Below, one piece after another: positions 7,874 through 16,093 of a stretch of DNA of 64,000 bases. The DNA lies in contig NZ_JNIO01000008.1 of assembly GCF_000702545.1 (NCBI RefSeq), positions 558,001 to 622,000 of the forward strand, read 5' to 3'. Origin of the DNA: Selenomonas sp. AB3002. Lineage in GTDB: Bacteria; Bacillota; Negativicutes; Selenomonadales; Selenomonadaceae. The notes under the pieces are model-generated. The model did not search any database. It saw nothing but the letters and a program-made list of their open reading frames with translations, and had not been told where the DNA came from. Position numbers and translations under genes: made by a program. The number at the start of each line of letters is the position of its first letter. Within the stretch, counting starts at the first letter, position 1.

Positions 7874-9265
7874 ATGGAAAGGCATATTCCCCGTCTGGTC
7901 ATCGCCGCCACCCAATCCGGGGCGGGCAAGACCACCATTGTCACGGGACTGCTGGCGGCCCTGCGGGAAAGGGGCGTGGCTGTCCAGTCCTTCAAGGTAG
8001 GGCCGGATTATATTGACCCCGGTTATCATCAACTGGCCTCCGGGCGTCCCGGCATGAATCTGGACACCTGGCTGACTCCGAAAGAAAAACTCGCTGCTTC
8101 TCTGGCAAGGGAAATGGAAGGGGCGGAAATCGCCCTTATCGAGGGGGTTATGGGCCTCTATGACGGAGGACGGCAGGGCATCAGTTCCACGGCAGAGATT
8201 GCGAAAATCTTGCAAGCGCCCGTGGTTCTGGTCATTGATGCCAAGTCCATGGGGGCCTCTGCCGCAGCCATTGCCCTGGGATTTCGGGATTATGACAGAG
8301 AAGTGAAAATCGCCGGAGTGATTCTCAACCGGGTTGGCTCCGATACCCATGAGGCCATGCTGCGTGAAGCCATGGCCGGCATTGGCATGTCCGTTTTCGG
8401 CGTGCTGCGGCGTCAGGAGGGACTGGGCATGCCAGAAAGACACCTGGGCCTGGTGCCGGTGGAAGAGCGGAGCGGTGCAGATGAACCTGCCAGGAAAGCC
8501 GTGGAGGCCATGGGCAGGGCTGTGGGAAAACAGGTAGATGTGGACGCTCTACTGAAACTGGCTGAGATGGCAGAGCCTTTGCAAGCTGAAACTGCAGAAG
8601 GGAAGGGGAACAGCGCCAGACCTGTCTGCCGCATAGGCGTGGCCAGGGACGAGGCCTTCTCCTTCTATTATCCCGCCAGCTTGCAGGTGTTGAAGGATCT
8701 GGGCGCAGAACTGGTGTCCTTCAGTCCCCTGGCTGATGAGTCCCTGCCTCAGGTTGACGGTCTGCTCATAGGCGGCGGCTTCCCTGAGATGTTTGCCAGG
8801 CAACTGGAGAATAATTATTCCCTGCGCCGGGAAATAAGGGAAAAGGCCTTGTCAGGCCTGCCCATCTACGCTGAGTGCGGAGGCTATATGTACCTGATGG
8901 AAAGCCTGCAGGATTTTGAGGGACAGGTATATGATATGGCAGGCATCTTCCCTGGCAGGGCGGTGATGACCAGCAAATTGCAGACTGTGGGCTATATCGA
9001 GGCCCGCCTGGCAAGTGATACGGTGCTGGGCAGGAAGGGAAGCTTTATCCACGGACACGAGTTCCACTTCTCAGTGGAAGAGGATAAGGGAGAAGCAGCA
9101 GAGCGGCCCTTTGAGTTCACCCGCCTGCGGAACGGCCAGCGCTATGGGGCAGGACGGCTGCGCAATAACACCCTGGGCAGCTATCTGCACCTGCATTTCG
9201 CAGGCTGCCCGGAGCAGGCAAGAGCATTTGTGGAGGCATGTGCGGCATGGAAAGAGAGACACTGA
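7874..9265 (+). CDS. cbiA: Cobyrinic acid a,c-diamide synthase
   Basis: 463 residues in two domains: an N-terminal ATPase of the dethiobiotin-synthetase/CobQ fold with P-loop SGAGKTT (about residues 16-22) and a C-terminal class I glutamine amidotransferase-like domain with AECGGYMYLM carrying the nucleophilic Cys. It amidates the a and c side chains of cobyrinate using glutamine. ATG 7874 follows AAGGAGG closely. Its 3' end overlaps cobU. Length and motifs match CbiA/CobB. Confidence 0.93.
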   Translation: MERHIPRLVIAATQSGAGKTTIVTGLLAALRERGVAVQSFKVGPDYIDPGYHQLASGRPGMNLDTWLTPKEKLAASLAREMEGAEIALIEGVMGLYDGGRQGISSTAEIAKILQAPVVLVIDAKSMGASAAAIALGFRDYDREVKIAGVILNRVGSDTHEAMLREAMAGIGMSVFGVLRRQEGLGMPERHLGLVPVEERSGADEPARKAVEAMGRAVGKQVDVDALLKLAEMAEPLQAETAEGKGNSARPVCRIGVARDEAFSFYYPASLQVLKDLGAELVSFSPLADESLPQVDGLLIGGGFPEMFARQLENNYSLRREIREKALSGLPIYAECGGYMYLMESLQDFEGQVYDMAGIFPGRAVMTSKLQTVGYIEARLASDTVLGRKGSFIHGHEFHFSVEEDKGEAAERPFEFTRLRNGQRYGAGRLRNNTLGSYLHLHFAGCPEQARAFVEACAAWKERH

Positions 9266-9894
9266 AAGCAAAGACCAAGCTGATACTGGTGACCGGCGGT
9301 GCCCGCTCCGGCAAGTCTGCTTTTGCGGAAGAATATGCCCAGGCAGCTGCCCCCGAGGGTAAGGTAGCCTATATCGCCACTGCGCAGATATGGGACGAGG
9401 AAATGAAATTCCGGGTCAAAAGGCACAGAGCAAGGCGTCCTGCAAACTGGCAGACCTTTGAAGCCCCCACGGAACAGGAGGTGCTTTCTGCTCTTAAAGA
9501 AGCAGGTGACAGTTGCGAGGTAATTCTCTTTGACTGCCTGACTCTCTACCTCAGCAATTTTCTCTGCAGCTGCACAGAGAGCGAGCTGCATGAGGAAGAC
9601 AGGCTCTACAAGCAGGCAGAGGAAATGGGAGCAAGGCTTTGGGAAACTGTCTCTCAGATGAAGCATGCCCGGGCTGTTGTCATGGTTACCAATGAGGTGG
9701 GGGCGGGTATTGTGCCGGAAAATCATCTGGCCCGGCTATATCGTGACCTGTCAGGCCTCCTGAATCAGCAGCTGGCATCAAAGGCAGAAGCCGTATATCT
9801 GACAGTCTGCGGCCAGGCCGTCAATCTCAAGAAGCTGAACTGCACAGCAGAGAAAGCCGCAGAACAGGATTTGGGACTCCCTGGCTATTTGTGA
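9247..9894 (+). CDS. cobU: Adenosylcobinamide kinase / adenosylcobinamide-phosphate guanylyltransferase
   Basis: 215 residues. P-loop GGARSGKS near the N-terminus; the HRARRP segment carries the histidine expected to form the GMP adduct; TNEVGAGIVPEN is a family signature. It phosphorylates adenosylcobinamide and then transfers GMP to give adenosylcobinamide-GDP, the substrate of CobS. ATG 9247 lies 10 nt after GGAGG; an alternative ATG at 9238 is too near that site. It overlaps the end of cbiA by 19 nt, indicating coupling. Confidence 0.92.
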   Translation: MERETLKAKTKLILVTGGARSGKSAFAEEYAQAAAPEGKVAYIATAQIWDEEMKFRVKRHRARRPANWQTFEAPTEQEVLSALKEAGDSCEVILFDCLTLYLSNFLCSCTESELHEEDRLYKQAEEMGARLWETVSQMKHARAVVMVTNEVGAGIVPENHLARLYRDLSGLLNQQLASKAEAVYLTVCGQAVNLKKLNCTAEKAAEQDLGLPGYL

Positions 9895-9952
9895 GCAGCC
9901 GGGAAAATGATAAGATAAGTGGGGCTATTGCACAAGTGGAAGGAGAAATAAC

Positions 9953-11281
9953 TTGGAGAACGTAAAGAAAAAAATTGCAACTCTTTCGCTGGGAGCGGCC
10001 TTGGCGATTTCTCCGGCCATCTTCCCGGGCATGTTATCAGAATATGCAGGTTTTTGCATGACTTGCGAGGCTGCCAGTCATGTGGATGCCTCCCTTCGGC
10101 CTGTTCAACTGGCAGTGAATACCCACCTTACGGTAGACAGTGATGCTGAAGGAGACCTTTTGCGCAGCTCACGCACCACTGTGAATCTGGTTGGCAGCGG
10201 CCAGAGCACAGAGGCCTTGCAACAGGCACTTTGGCAGTATAGCAAAGAGGCAGTGGAAAGACGTCAGCATCTGCGCGAAGGGATGCTGGTCACAGCAGCC
10301 GCTGACCGGGCCGAAAGAAAGGCGTACGGTTCATACTCATTTGTGCCACACGAGGCACTCTCAGATGTTTTTGTGCGCCGCGCCGATACCCTGGCAGTGA
10401 GCCTGCTGGAATATGGAGAAAGCTATGAGGGCGGTGCCCACGGCTCCTATGGTGTATGGGGACGAAGCTTTGACACCCAAACGGGCAAAGAGCTCACCCT
10501 TGGGGATGTGTTTGTGGACAAGAAAAAGCTGATGGCTGCTATAGAAAATCGCTTGCAGCAGGATTACCCCAAGGCTTCTTTCATGGAAAGCGGCGGCACC
10601 GAGCTCGTGAGGGAAATGACAGAAAAGATGGTGGGAGATGGCACCATCTCTTGGACCCTTGACCCTTGCGGGGTGACCTTTTATTTCAATCCTTATCTCA
10701 TTGGCAGCTACATGGAAGGTATTTTTGCAGCCACTATTCTCTTTGACGAGCAGCCTGAGCTTTTCAAGGATAAGTACCGCCATGCACCTGCCTCCTACTG
10801 CATGGAAATTTTGCCATATCAAAAGATGCGCACGGCTTATGCCAAAGGCAGGACTGGCACTATCTGCGTGAGCCAGTCAGACAGCGGCATTCTCATTAAG
10901 CTGGATGACAATGAGCTCAATGATTACGGTGAAGCAAGCGGCTTGCGTCCTGTGGTGGTGAGCCTTGCTGACGGGCGCAGGTATCTTTATGTGGATGCCC
11001 TGGAGGCAGGCGATATATGGGAGACCACAAGCGTATACGATATATCCGGCAAAGTTCCCGTCCTTGTCCCCCAGCCCAAGCACATGACACGAAGGACAGA
11101 CATTCCGGAAAACTATGCTTCCTTTACAGAGGATAGTGATCCGGACAAGGTTTTCTATATCATGGCTGATCCCATGCATTTCCAGATGAGCGACTTGTCG
11201 GCAGGAGGCGGCGACCTCCTGCGCGAATGCCGTGTAGGAAAGAGTGGTGCTCCGGAAGTAATAGTGGAAACGCAGCCATGA
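9953..11281 (+). CDS. Secreted DUF3298-type protein of unknown function
   Basis: 442 residues from a TTG start at 9953 with a strong AAGGAG 7 nt upstream. The N-terminus is basic then hydrophobic and resembles a signal peptide. The middle (about 155-275) has the DUF3298/RsiV-like pattern: YEGGAHGSYG, then a FDTQTGKELTLGDVF segment and conserved hydrophobics. Members of that family are extracytoplasmic and include lysozyme-binding anti-sigma factors, but here no transmembrane anti-sigma portion is seen. The C-terminal 150 residues look unrelated to anything I recognise. It sits inside the cobalamin cluster, 58 nt after cobU, and is closed by a terminator. Whether it has any tie to corrinoids is unknown. 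Confidence 0.6.
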   Translation: MENVKKKIATLSLGAALAISPAIFPGMLSEYAGFCMTCEAASHVDASLRPVQLAVNTHLTVDSDAEGDLLRSSRTTVNLVGSGQSTEALQQALWQYSKEAVERRQHLREGMLVTAAADRAERKAYGSYSFVPHEALSDVFVRRADTLAVSLLEYGESYEGGAHGSYGVWGRSFDTQTGKELTLGDVFVDKKKLMAAIENRLQQDYPKASFMESGGTELVREMTEKMVGDGTISWTLDPCGVTFYFNPYLIGSYMEGIFAATILFDEQPELFKDKYRHAPASYCMEILPYQKMRTAYAKGRTGTICVSQSDSGILIKLDDNELNDYGEASGLRPVVVSLADGRRYLYVDALEAGDIWETTSVYDISGKVPVLVPQPKHMTRRTDIPENYASFTEDSDPDKVFYIMADPMHFQMSDLSAGGGDLLRECRVGKSGAPEVIVETQP

Positions 11282-11318
11282 GGCATAAACCCTTCTATAC
11301 AGTTACGAATCAGCAAGT

Positions 11319-11357
11319 ATTGGCACGGGGAAGACCCCGTGCCAATTTCCTTGTTTT
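11319..11357 (+). terminator. Rho-independent terminator
   Basis: A 12-bp stem (11319-11330 with 11335-11346, AAGA loop) is followed by a mixed TTTCCTTGTTTT tract. It separates the first cobalamin block and the DUF3298 gene from cobQ. Confidence 0.8.
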
Positions 11358-11358
11358 A

Positions 11359-11367
11359 TGGTACAAT
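11359..11367 (+). promoter_or_regulatory. Extended -10 promoter for cobQ-cbiB-cobS
   Basis: TGGTACAAT at 11359-11367 is an extended -10 element just downstream of the terminator; no clear -35. The surrounding GTTTTATGGTACAAT is repeated exactly before mutS2 (49448-49462), which supports it as a real promoter form in this genome. It would give a leader of about 95 nt. Confidence 0.55.
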
Positions 11368-11469
11368 CATCATAGTTTATGCGAGAGCATGGGGAGCGGG
11401 AAGTTGCTCCCTTAGAAAGTATGAGTATTTGATTTCAGCAAATCCGCACTACTATTGGAGGTCTTTTCC

Positions 11470-13020
11470 ATGTCTAAGAGCATCATGCTGATGGGGACCA
11501 GTTCCCATGTGGGCAAGAGCATCATCACCACGGCTCTTTGCCGTATCTTTCGCCACCAGGGCAGAAAGGTGGTGCCCTTCAAGGCGCAGAATATGGCTCT
11601 GAATTCCTATGTGACCCGTGAAGGGCTGGAGATGGGCCGGGCTCAGGTGGCCCAGGCAGAGGCGGCCGGGCTGGAGCCTATGGTGGACATGAATCCCGTG
11701 CTTTTGAAGCCTACAGGACATTCCTGCTCCCAGGTCATCATCAACGGCAAGCCTGTGGGCAATATGAGCGCCCGTGAATATCATACAGGCTATTCTCTGA
11801 AGGCTTTTTCTGCCGTCAAGGAAGCGCTTTTGCGTCTGCAGGAGAATTATGAGGTGCTGGTCATCGAGGGGGCGGGCAGTCCTGCTGAGGTGAACCTCAA
11901 GGCCAATGATATAGTGAATATGCGGGTGGCAAAGCATCTGAATGCCCCGGTGCTGCTGATTGCAGACATTGACCGTGGCGGTGCCCTGGCTTCCCTGGTA
12001 GGCACCCTTGAGCTCTTGGATGAGGACGAAAGAGCTCTGGTCAAGGGGCTTATCATCAATAAGTTCAGGGGAGATATAACCCTCCTGCAGCCAGCTATAG
12101 ATTTTCTTGAGGAAAAGACTGGCAAGCCTGTGCTGGGAGTGGTGCCCCATATTGACGAGATGGGCATCGACGATGAGGACTCAGTCTCTTTGGAAGAAAA
12201 GCAGTCCGCCCCCGCCAAGGATAAGGACAAGCTGCGGCTGGCAGTAATACAGACGCCAAAGATTTCCAACTTCACGGATTTTTCCAGCCTGGCGGCAGAA
12301 CCAGATGTAGAGCTTTACTATGTGCAGGAAGCCTCCGGTCTGGGCGAGCCCGATTTGATTCTCCTGCCTGGTTCCAAGAACACCACAGAAGATTTGCTCT
12401 ACCTGAGGGAGAGCGGCCTGGAGCTGGCTGTCAAGGAGAAGGTGCAGCAGGGCACACCCCTCTGGGGCATCTGCGGAGGTTATCAGATGCTGGGTGAGAA
12501 GATACGAGACCCAAGGCATATGGAATCTGGCCATGACGAAGTGGAGGGGATGGGCCTGCTGCCCATGGTGACCACTTTCACCGCAGAGAAGCTGCTGACC
12601 CAGGTTAAGGCTTCCTGCAAGGATTTGTGCTTTGCTGATGGGCGGAAAGCCATGACGGCTGACAATATGCCCGGCTATGAGATACACATGGGGCAGACCG
12701 AATTCACCGCCCAGGTGAAGCACCCCTTTGTCATCAATTGTTCCAATGGACAGGACACTGCAGGAAGCGATGGGGCGGTGAGCACTGATGGCAGGGTGCT
12801 GGGCACTTATATCCACGGCATCTTTGACCATGACGGCTTCCGTCGCCAGCTCCTGAACGTGCTGCGTCAGCAAAAGGGCTGGGAGGCTTTGCCGGAGCAG
12901 CGCAACCAGCACCGGGACAAGGAAGCTGCTTATGACAGGTTGGCAGATGTTGTAGCTCAGAGTCTGGATATGGAAAAACTGGCAGAAATCATGGCAGGAG
13001 GTGAGGACAGCTCATGCTGA
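11470..13020 (+). CDS. cobQ: Cobyric acid synthase (adenosylcobyric acid synthase)
   Basis: 516 residues. The N-terminal ATPase domain opens with MLMGTSSHVGKSI, a variant P-loop; the C-terminal amidotransferase domain has GICGGYQML with the active-site cysteine. CobQ/CbiP amidates the b, d, e and g side chains of adenosylcobyrinate a,c-diamide. ATG 11470 sits 8 nt after TTGGAGG; a TTG at 11455 within that site is rejected as a start. It overlaps cbiB by 7 nt. Length is normal for the family. Confidence 0.93.
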   Translation: MSKSIMLMGTSSHVGKSIITTALCRIFRHQGRKVVPFKAQNMALNSYVTREGLEMGRAQVAQAEAAGLEPMVDMNPVLLKPTGHSCSQVIINGKPVGNMSAREYHTGYSLKAFSAVKEALLRLQENYEVLVIEGAGSPAEVNLKANDIVNMRVAKHLNAPVLLIADIDRGGALASLVGTLELLDEDERALVKGLIINKFRGDITLLQPAIDFLEEKTGKPVLGVVPHIDEMGIDDEDSVSLEEKQSAPAKDKDKLRLAVIQTPKISNFTDFSSLAAEPDVELYYVQEASGLGEPDLILLPGSKNTTEDLLYLRESGLELAVKEKVQQGTPLWGICGGYQMLGEKIRDPRHMESGHDEVEGMGLLPMVTTFTAEKLLTQVKASCKDLCFADGRKAMTADNMPGYEIHMGQTEFTAQVKHPFVINCSNGQDTAGSDGAVSTDGRVLGTYIHGIFDHDGFRRQLLNVLRQQKGWEALPEQRNQHRDKEAAYDRLADVVAQSLDMEKLAEIMAGGEDSSC

Positions 13021-13970
13021 CGGCTATCTCCGCCTTCCTCATAGATGCCATTATCGGGGATCCCAATGGCAAATGGCATCCCGTTGTCCTGATGGGCAAG
13101 CTGATATCCTTTTTGGAAAGGGCCTTTTACCGCCCTGAGGACAGTGACGGCAAGAAATTTGCCATGGGGTCCATGCTGGTGATTATAGTGCTGCTGATCT
13201 CTTATGATGCAGCAGCTGCTCTGATGCATTTTTCCTACTATCTGCCCGGCTGGGGCAGTGCCATGGTGGGGGCCCTGATCTTATCCTTCATGATTTCCCC
13301 CAAGAGTCTGGCCAAAGCCGGCAAAGGCATTTGCGCCCTGCTTTTGTTGGGCAATCTTGAGGAAGCCCGCCAGAAGGTGGGTTGGATAGTGGGCCGGGAT
13401 ACGGATAAATTAAGTGAAGCCGAGATTGCCAGGGCTACGGTGGAGACTATTGCGGAAAACACCGTGGACGGAATCATTGCCCCCCTGTTTTTCTTCGCAA
13501 TTGGCGGCGTGCCCTTGGCGGTGCTCTACCGGGCTGCCAATACCATGGATTCCATGATTGGCTACAAGAATGAGAAGTACCTTTACTTTGGCCGGGCGGC
13601 TGCCAGGCTGGATGATGCCCTGAATCTGATTCCTGCCCGTCTGACAGGCCTGCTCTTTATCGTAAGCGCCTGGCTCTTGGGCTTTGATGCCCGCCATGCC
13701 CTGAATACTATGAAGCGGGATGCGGACAAGCACCCCAGCCCCAACGGCGGCTATGCGGAAGCTACGGTGGCAGGAGCTCTGCATATCCGGCTGGGAGGAG
13801 TCAATTCCTACTTTGGCAGGGAGAGTTTCCGCGCCTATATGGGGGATCCCATCCAGGTGACGGGGCCAAAGCACATCATGGAATGCATTCGCATGATGTA
13901 TACAGCTACGGTGCTTTACCTCATCGGTTTCTATATCGTATTCCAGTGTTTGGGTCACAGCCTGTACTGA
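13014..13970 (+). CDS. cbiB: Adenosylcobinamide-phosphate synthase
   Basis: 318-residue polytopic membrane protein of the CbiB/CobD family, which attaches aminopropanol (phosphate) to cobyric acid. It begins with the family's IDAIIGDPNGKWHPVVLMGK segment, and later shows ETIAENTVDG and a region with ANTMDSMIGYKNEKY. Several hydrophobic helices are visible (for example about 56-95 and 150-175). ATG 13014 overlaps the cobQ stop (ATGCTGA), so the two are coupled. Confidence 0.92.
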   Translation: MLTAISAFLIDAIIGDPNGKWHPVVLMGKLISFLERAFYRPEDSDGKKFAMGSMLVIIVLLISYDAAAALMHFSYYLPGWGSAMVGALILSFMISPKSLAKAGKGICALLLLGNLEEARQKVGWIVGRDTDKLSEAEIARATVETIAENTVDGIIAPLFFFAIGGVPLAVLYRAANTMDSMIGYKNEKYLYFGRAAARLDDALNLIPARLTGLLFIVSAWLLGFDARHALNTMKRDADKHPSPNGGYAEATVAGALHIRLGGVNSYFGRESFRAYMGDPIQVTGPKHIMECIRMMYTATVLYLIGFYIVFQCLGHSLY

Positions 13971-13983
13971 GGGAGGGAACTCA

Positions 13984-14727
13984 TTGCGCTTATTTTTTGT
14001 TGCCTTGCAATTTCTCACCAGAATCCATATTGTGAAACAAGATAGCTGGACGGCGGAGGATTTTGGTCATTCCACCAGATTTTTCCCTTTGGTGGGGCTG
14101 GTGCAGGGCGTCATCTACCTGCTCTTTGCCTGGCTGCTGCTGCCTGTTTTGGGACAGTCTGCTGTCTTTGCTTCCCTGATGCTCATTCTGACCATCATCA
14201 TCACCGGGGGGCTTCACTATGATGGCTTCATGGATACCATGGACGGCCTGCTTTCCGCCCGCAGCCGGGAGCGCATGCTGGAAATAATGAAGGACAGCCG
14301 GGTGGGCTCCTACGGCGCCCTGGCAGCTATCTGCCTCATCCTGCTGCAGTGGTCCCTGCTGAGGGAGATAGACGAATCTCTTATCTTTCTGGCTGTCTAT
14401 ACCATGCCCCTGATAGGCCGCATGGGCATGGTGCTGGTAATCGCCGCCTTCCCTTATGCCCGTCCCCAGGGGCTGGGCAAGGCATTTGCCGATATGGCGG
14501 ACAGGGGTACCTTGCTGGTAGCAGGTGTCACCACCCTGGCAGCCCTCATTCCTTTGGGCCAGGCGGCCATGGCAGCTCTGGCAGCAGGCCTGGCGGCAGC
14601 TTATCTCTTCGGCCACTATGCAAGCTCCAAGCTGGGAGGGGTAACAGGAGACGTCTATGGTGCGGCAGAATTGCTGACGGAAGCGACAGTGCTGGCCAGT
14701 ATTTTGGCAATTGGCAAATTTGCATAG
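13984..14727 (+). CDS. cobS: Adenosylcobinamide-GDP ribazoletransferase (cobalamin synthase)
   Basis: 247-residue integral membrane enzyme. It joins adenosylcobinamide-GDP to alpha-ribazole to finish the nucleotide loop. The family signature GGLHYDGFMDTMDGLLSARSRERMLEIMKDSRVG is recognisable in parts (about residues 77-110), with the acidic DGxxDxxDG core intact. Start is TTG 13984 behind GAGGGAGGG, 13 nt after cbiB. Partners cobT (alpha-ribazole phosphate synthesis) and cobC are not in the window. Confidence 0.92.
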   Translation: MRLFFVALQFLTRIHIVKQDSWTAEDFGHSTRFFPLVGLVQGVIYLLFAWLLLPVLGQSAVFASLMLILTIIITGGLHYDGFMDTMDGLLSARSRERMLEIMKDSRVGSYGALAAICLILLQWSLLREIDESLIFLAVYTMPLIGRMGMVLVIAAFPYARPQGLGKAFADMADRGTLLVAGVTTLAALIPLGQAAMAALAAGLAAAYLFGHYASSKLGGVTGDVYGAAELLTEATVLASILAIGKFA

Positions 14728-14733
14728 TAAAAG

Positions 14734-14759
14734 ACCCGGCTTCCTAAAAGAAGCCGGGT
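14734..14759. terminator. Hairpin terminator between cobS and tRNA-Pro
   Basis: A perfect 10-bp stem (ACCCGGCTTC at 14734-14743 with 14750-14759). On the minus strand it is followed by TCTTTT, ideal for ending the tRNA transcript; on the plus strand the T tract is weak but it may also end the cobS operon. Confidence 0.75.
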
Positions 14760-14770
14760 TGAATTTCTTA

Positions 14771-14847
14771 TGGTCGGGATGACAGGATTTGAACCTGCGG
14801 CCCCTTCGTCCCGAACGAAGTGCGCTACCAAACTGCGCTACATCCCG
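14771..14847 (-). tRNA. tRNA-Pro (anticodon CGG)
   Basis: A complete 77-nt cloverleaf reads on the minus strand: 7-bp acceptor stem (CGGGATG with CATCCCG), D arm with GCGC stems, anticodon stem CTTCG/CGAAG with loop TTCGGGA giving anticodon CGG, a GGTTCAAATCC T-arm, and an encoded CCA end. It decodes CCG proline codons. A terminator follows it on the same strand. Confidence 0.96.
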
Positions 14848-14984
14848 TTAGCTAGTGTAAATATTATATCACAAGCAAAGAGATTTTGCAAAGTGCAAGA
14901 AAATATTAGCGGGAAAAAGGAATTTTCGTGCCTCTTAACGAAATACACATCATAATACAAATGCAAGCGTGAGGAGGTTTTATC

Positions 14985-15365
14985 ATGGGCAAGATAAATA
15001 AGATATTAGTGCCGGTGGACGGTTCCGTAAACGGCTGCAAGGCGGTTGATGAGGCCATCTTCTTTGCGGAAAAATGCAAGGCGGATCTTGATTTCGTATA
15101 TGTGGCCAGCAATATCAACAAGGATATTCCCAGCCATATCGTCTTTGACCGCATTTGGGAGAAGATTCCTGCTGACCTGCGTGCGGCCAAGCATGTGGAA
15201 ACCGGCAGCATCCACAAGGCTATCTTGAGAGTGGCAGAACAGGAGAAGAGTGACATGATCATCATGGGCAGCCGCGGTTTGGGGCTTTTCAAAGGGGCCC
15301 TCATTGGCAGCGTCAGCCAGAAGGTAGTGGAAGAGTCCACTATACCTGTAATGGTCATCAAGTAA
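14985..15365 (+). CDS. Universal stress protein, UspA family
   Basis: 126-residue single-domain Usp protein. The opening NKILVPVDGSVNGCKAV and the near-C-terminal GSRGLGLFKGALIGS match the family; the latter fits the G-x2-G-x9-G(S/T) nucleotide-binding signature, so it probably belongs to the ATP-binding class. Role in stress is family knowledge only. ATG 14985 lies behind GAGGAGG. It is transcribed away from the tRNA, alone. Confidence 0.88.
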   Translation: MGKINKILVPVDGSVNGCKAVDEAIFFAEKCKADLDFVYVASNINKDIPSHIVFDRIWEKIPADLRAAKHVETGSIHKAILRVAEQEKSDMIIMGSRGLGLFKGALIGSVSQKVVEESTIPVMVIK

Positions 15366-15396
15366 ACCTATAAATTTTGTGAATTTGTAGGTTTAC
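15362..15396 (+). terminator. Hairpin at the end of the Usp gene
   Basis: GTAAACCTA...TAGGTTTAC (15362-15370 with 15388-15396) with an inner AT-rich extension begins at the stop codon. The T tract after it is poor, so it may be an mRNA-stabilising stem or a weak terminator. Confidence 0.45.
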
Positions 15397-15427
15397 AAGC
15401 TCTTTGGCACATGATATACTTAAGAAG

Positions 15428-15456
15428 TTGATTATGTACTTGAGTGTATTTTTAAT
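15428..15456 (+). promoter_or_regulatory. Promoter of the rimP-nusA-infB operon
   Basis: TTGATT (15428-15433), a 17-nt spacer and TTTAAT (15451-15456) form a good vegetative promoter. It predicts a leader of about 120 nt before rimP that holds a stable hairpin (15508-15535). Confidence 0.55.
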
Positions 15457-15507
15457 CGTGAGTGCTTTGACTGACAGGTTTGACGTCATTTGAATTTAAG
15501 CGTTTTG

Positions 15508-15535
15508 GAAAGAGTGGGCTTAGGCTCACTCTTTC
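15508..15535 (+). promoter_or_regulatory. Leader hairpin upstream of rimP
   Basis: A 12-bp stem (GAAAGAGTGGGC at 15508-15519 with 15524-15535, one G-U pair, TTAG tetraloop) lies 52 nt before the rimP start. The following sequence, ATGTTTATG, is only slightly T-rich. It could be an attenuator or a target of NusA feedback; the function is inferred from position only. Confidence 0.45.
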
Positions 15536-15586
15536 ATGTTTATGTAAAGAACTTTCTTCAGGCAGCTCACAGATGGAGGTGGAAAG

Positions 15587-16048
15587 ATGGCCCGCAAAGA
15601 AAATATCGAACAGCAGGTGGAAGAAATCGTCCTGGAACTGCTGGAGGGACAGAGCGAAATCGAGATGGTGGACGTGGAGTACGTGAAGGAACGTGACTGG
15701 TACCTGCGCGTCTTCATCGACAAGGAAGGCGGCATCGAGATAGATGACTGCCAGGCCCTCAGCGAGAAGCTGGAAGAGCGGCTGGATGCAGAAGACTTCA
15801 TCACAGACAGCTACATATTGGAAGTGAGCTCCCCGGGCATTGACCGGGTACTCAGGAAGCAGCGTGATTTCCAGCGTGAGCAGGGCAAGAAGGTGGACGT
15901 AACCCTTTATGCTCCCCTGGAGGGCTCCAAGGAGAAGGATCTCACAGGAGTGCTCACCGGCTTTGATGAAGAGAGCATCACTCTGGACGAGGAACTGAAG
16001 CTGCCTTTGGAAAAGACAGCCCAGATTCGTCTGCATATAGATTTTTGA
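15587..16048 (+). CDS. rimP: Ribosome maturation factor RimP
   Basis: 153 residues with the RimP layout: an N-terminal alpha/beta domain including VDVEYVKERDWYLRVFIDKEGGIEIDDC and LEVSSPGIDRVLR, then a C-terminal Sm-like beta-barrel (about 90-150). RimP assists late 30S subunit maturation. ATG 15587 has GGAGGTGG upstream. It heads the nusA-infB operon in the classic order, so synthesis of ribosome assembly and elongation factors is linked. Confidence 0.93.
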   Translation: MARKENIEQQVEEIVLELLEGQSEIEMVDVEYVKERDWYLRVFIDKEGGIEIDDCQALSEKLEERLDAEDFITDSYILEVSSPGIDRVLRKQRDFQREQGKKVDVTLYAPLEGSKEKDLTGVLTGFDEESITLDEELKLPLEKTAQIRLHIDF

Positions 16049-16093
16049 CAGGTAATATAGGGCATAGCCCTTTGATTTAGGAGGAAAGTTATT

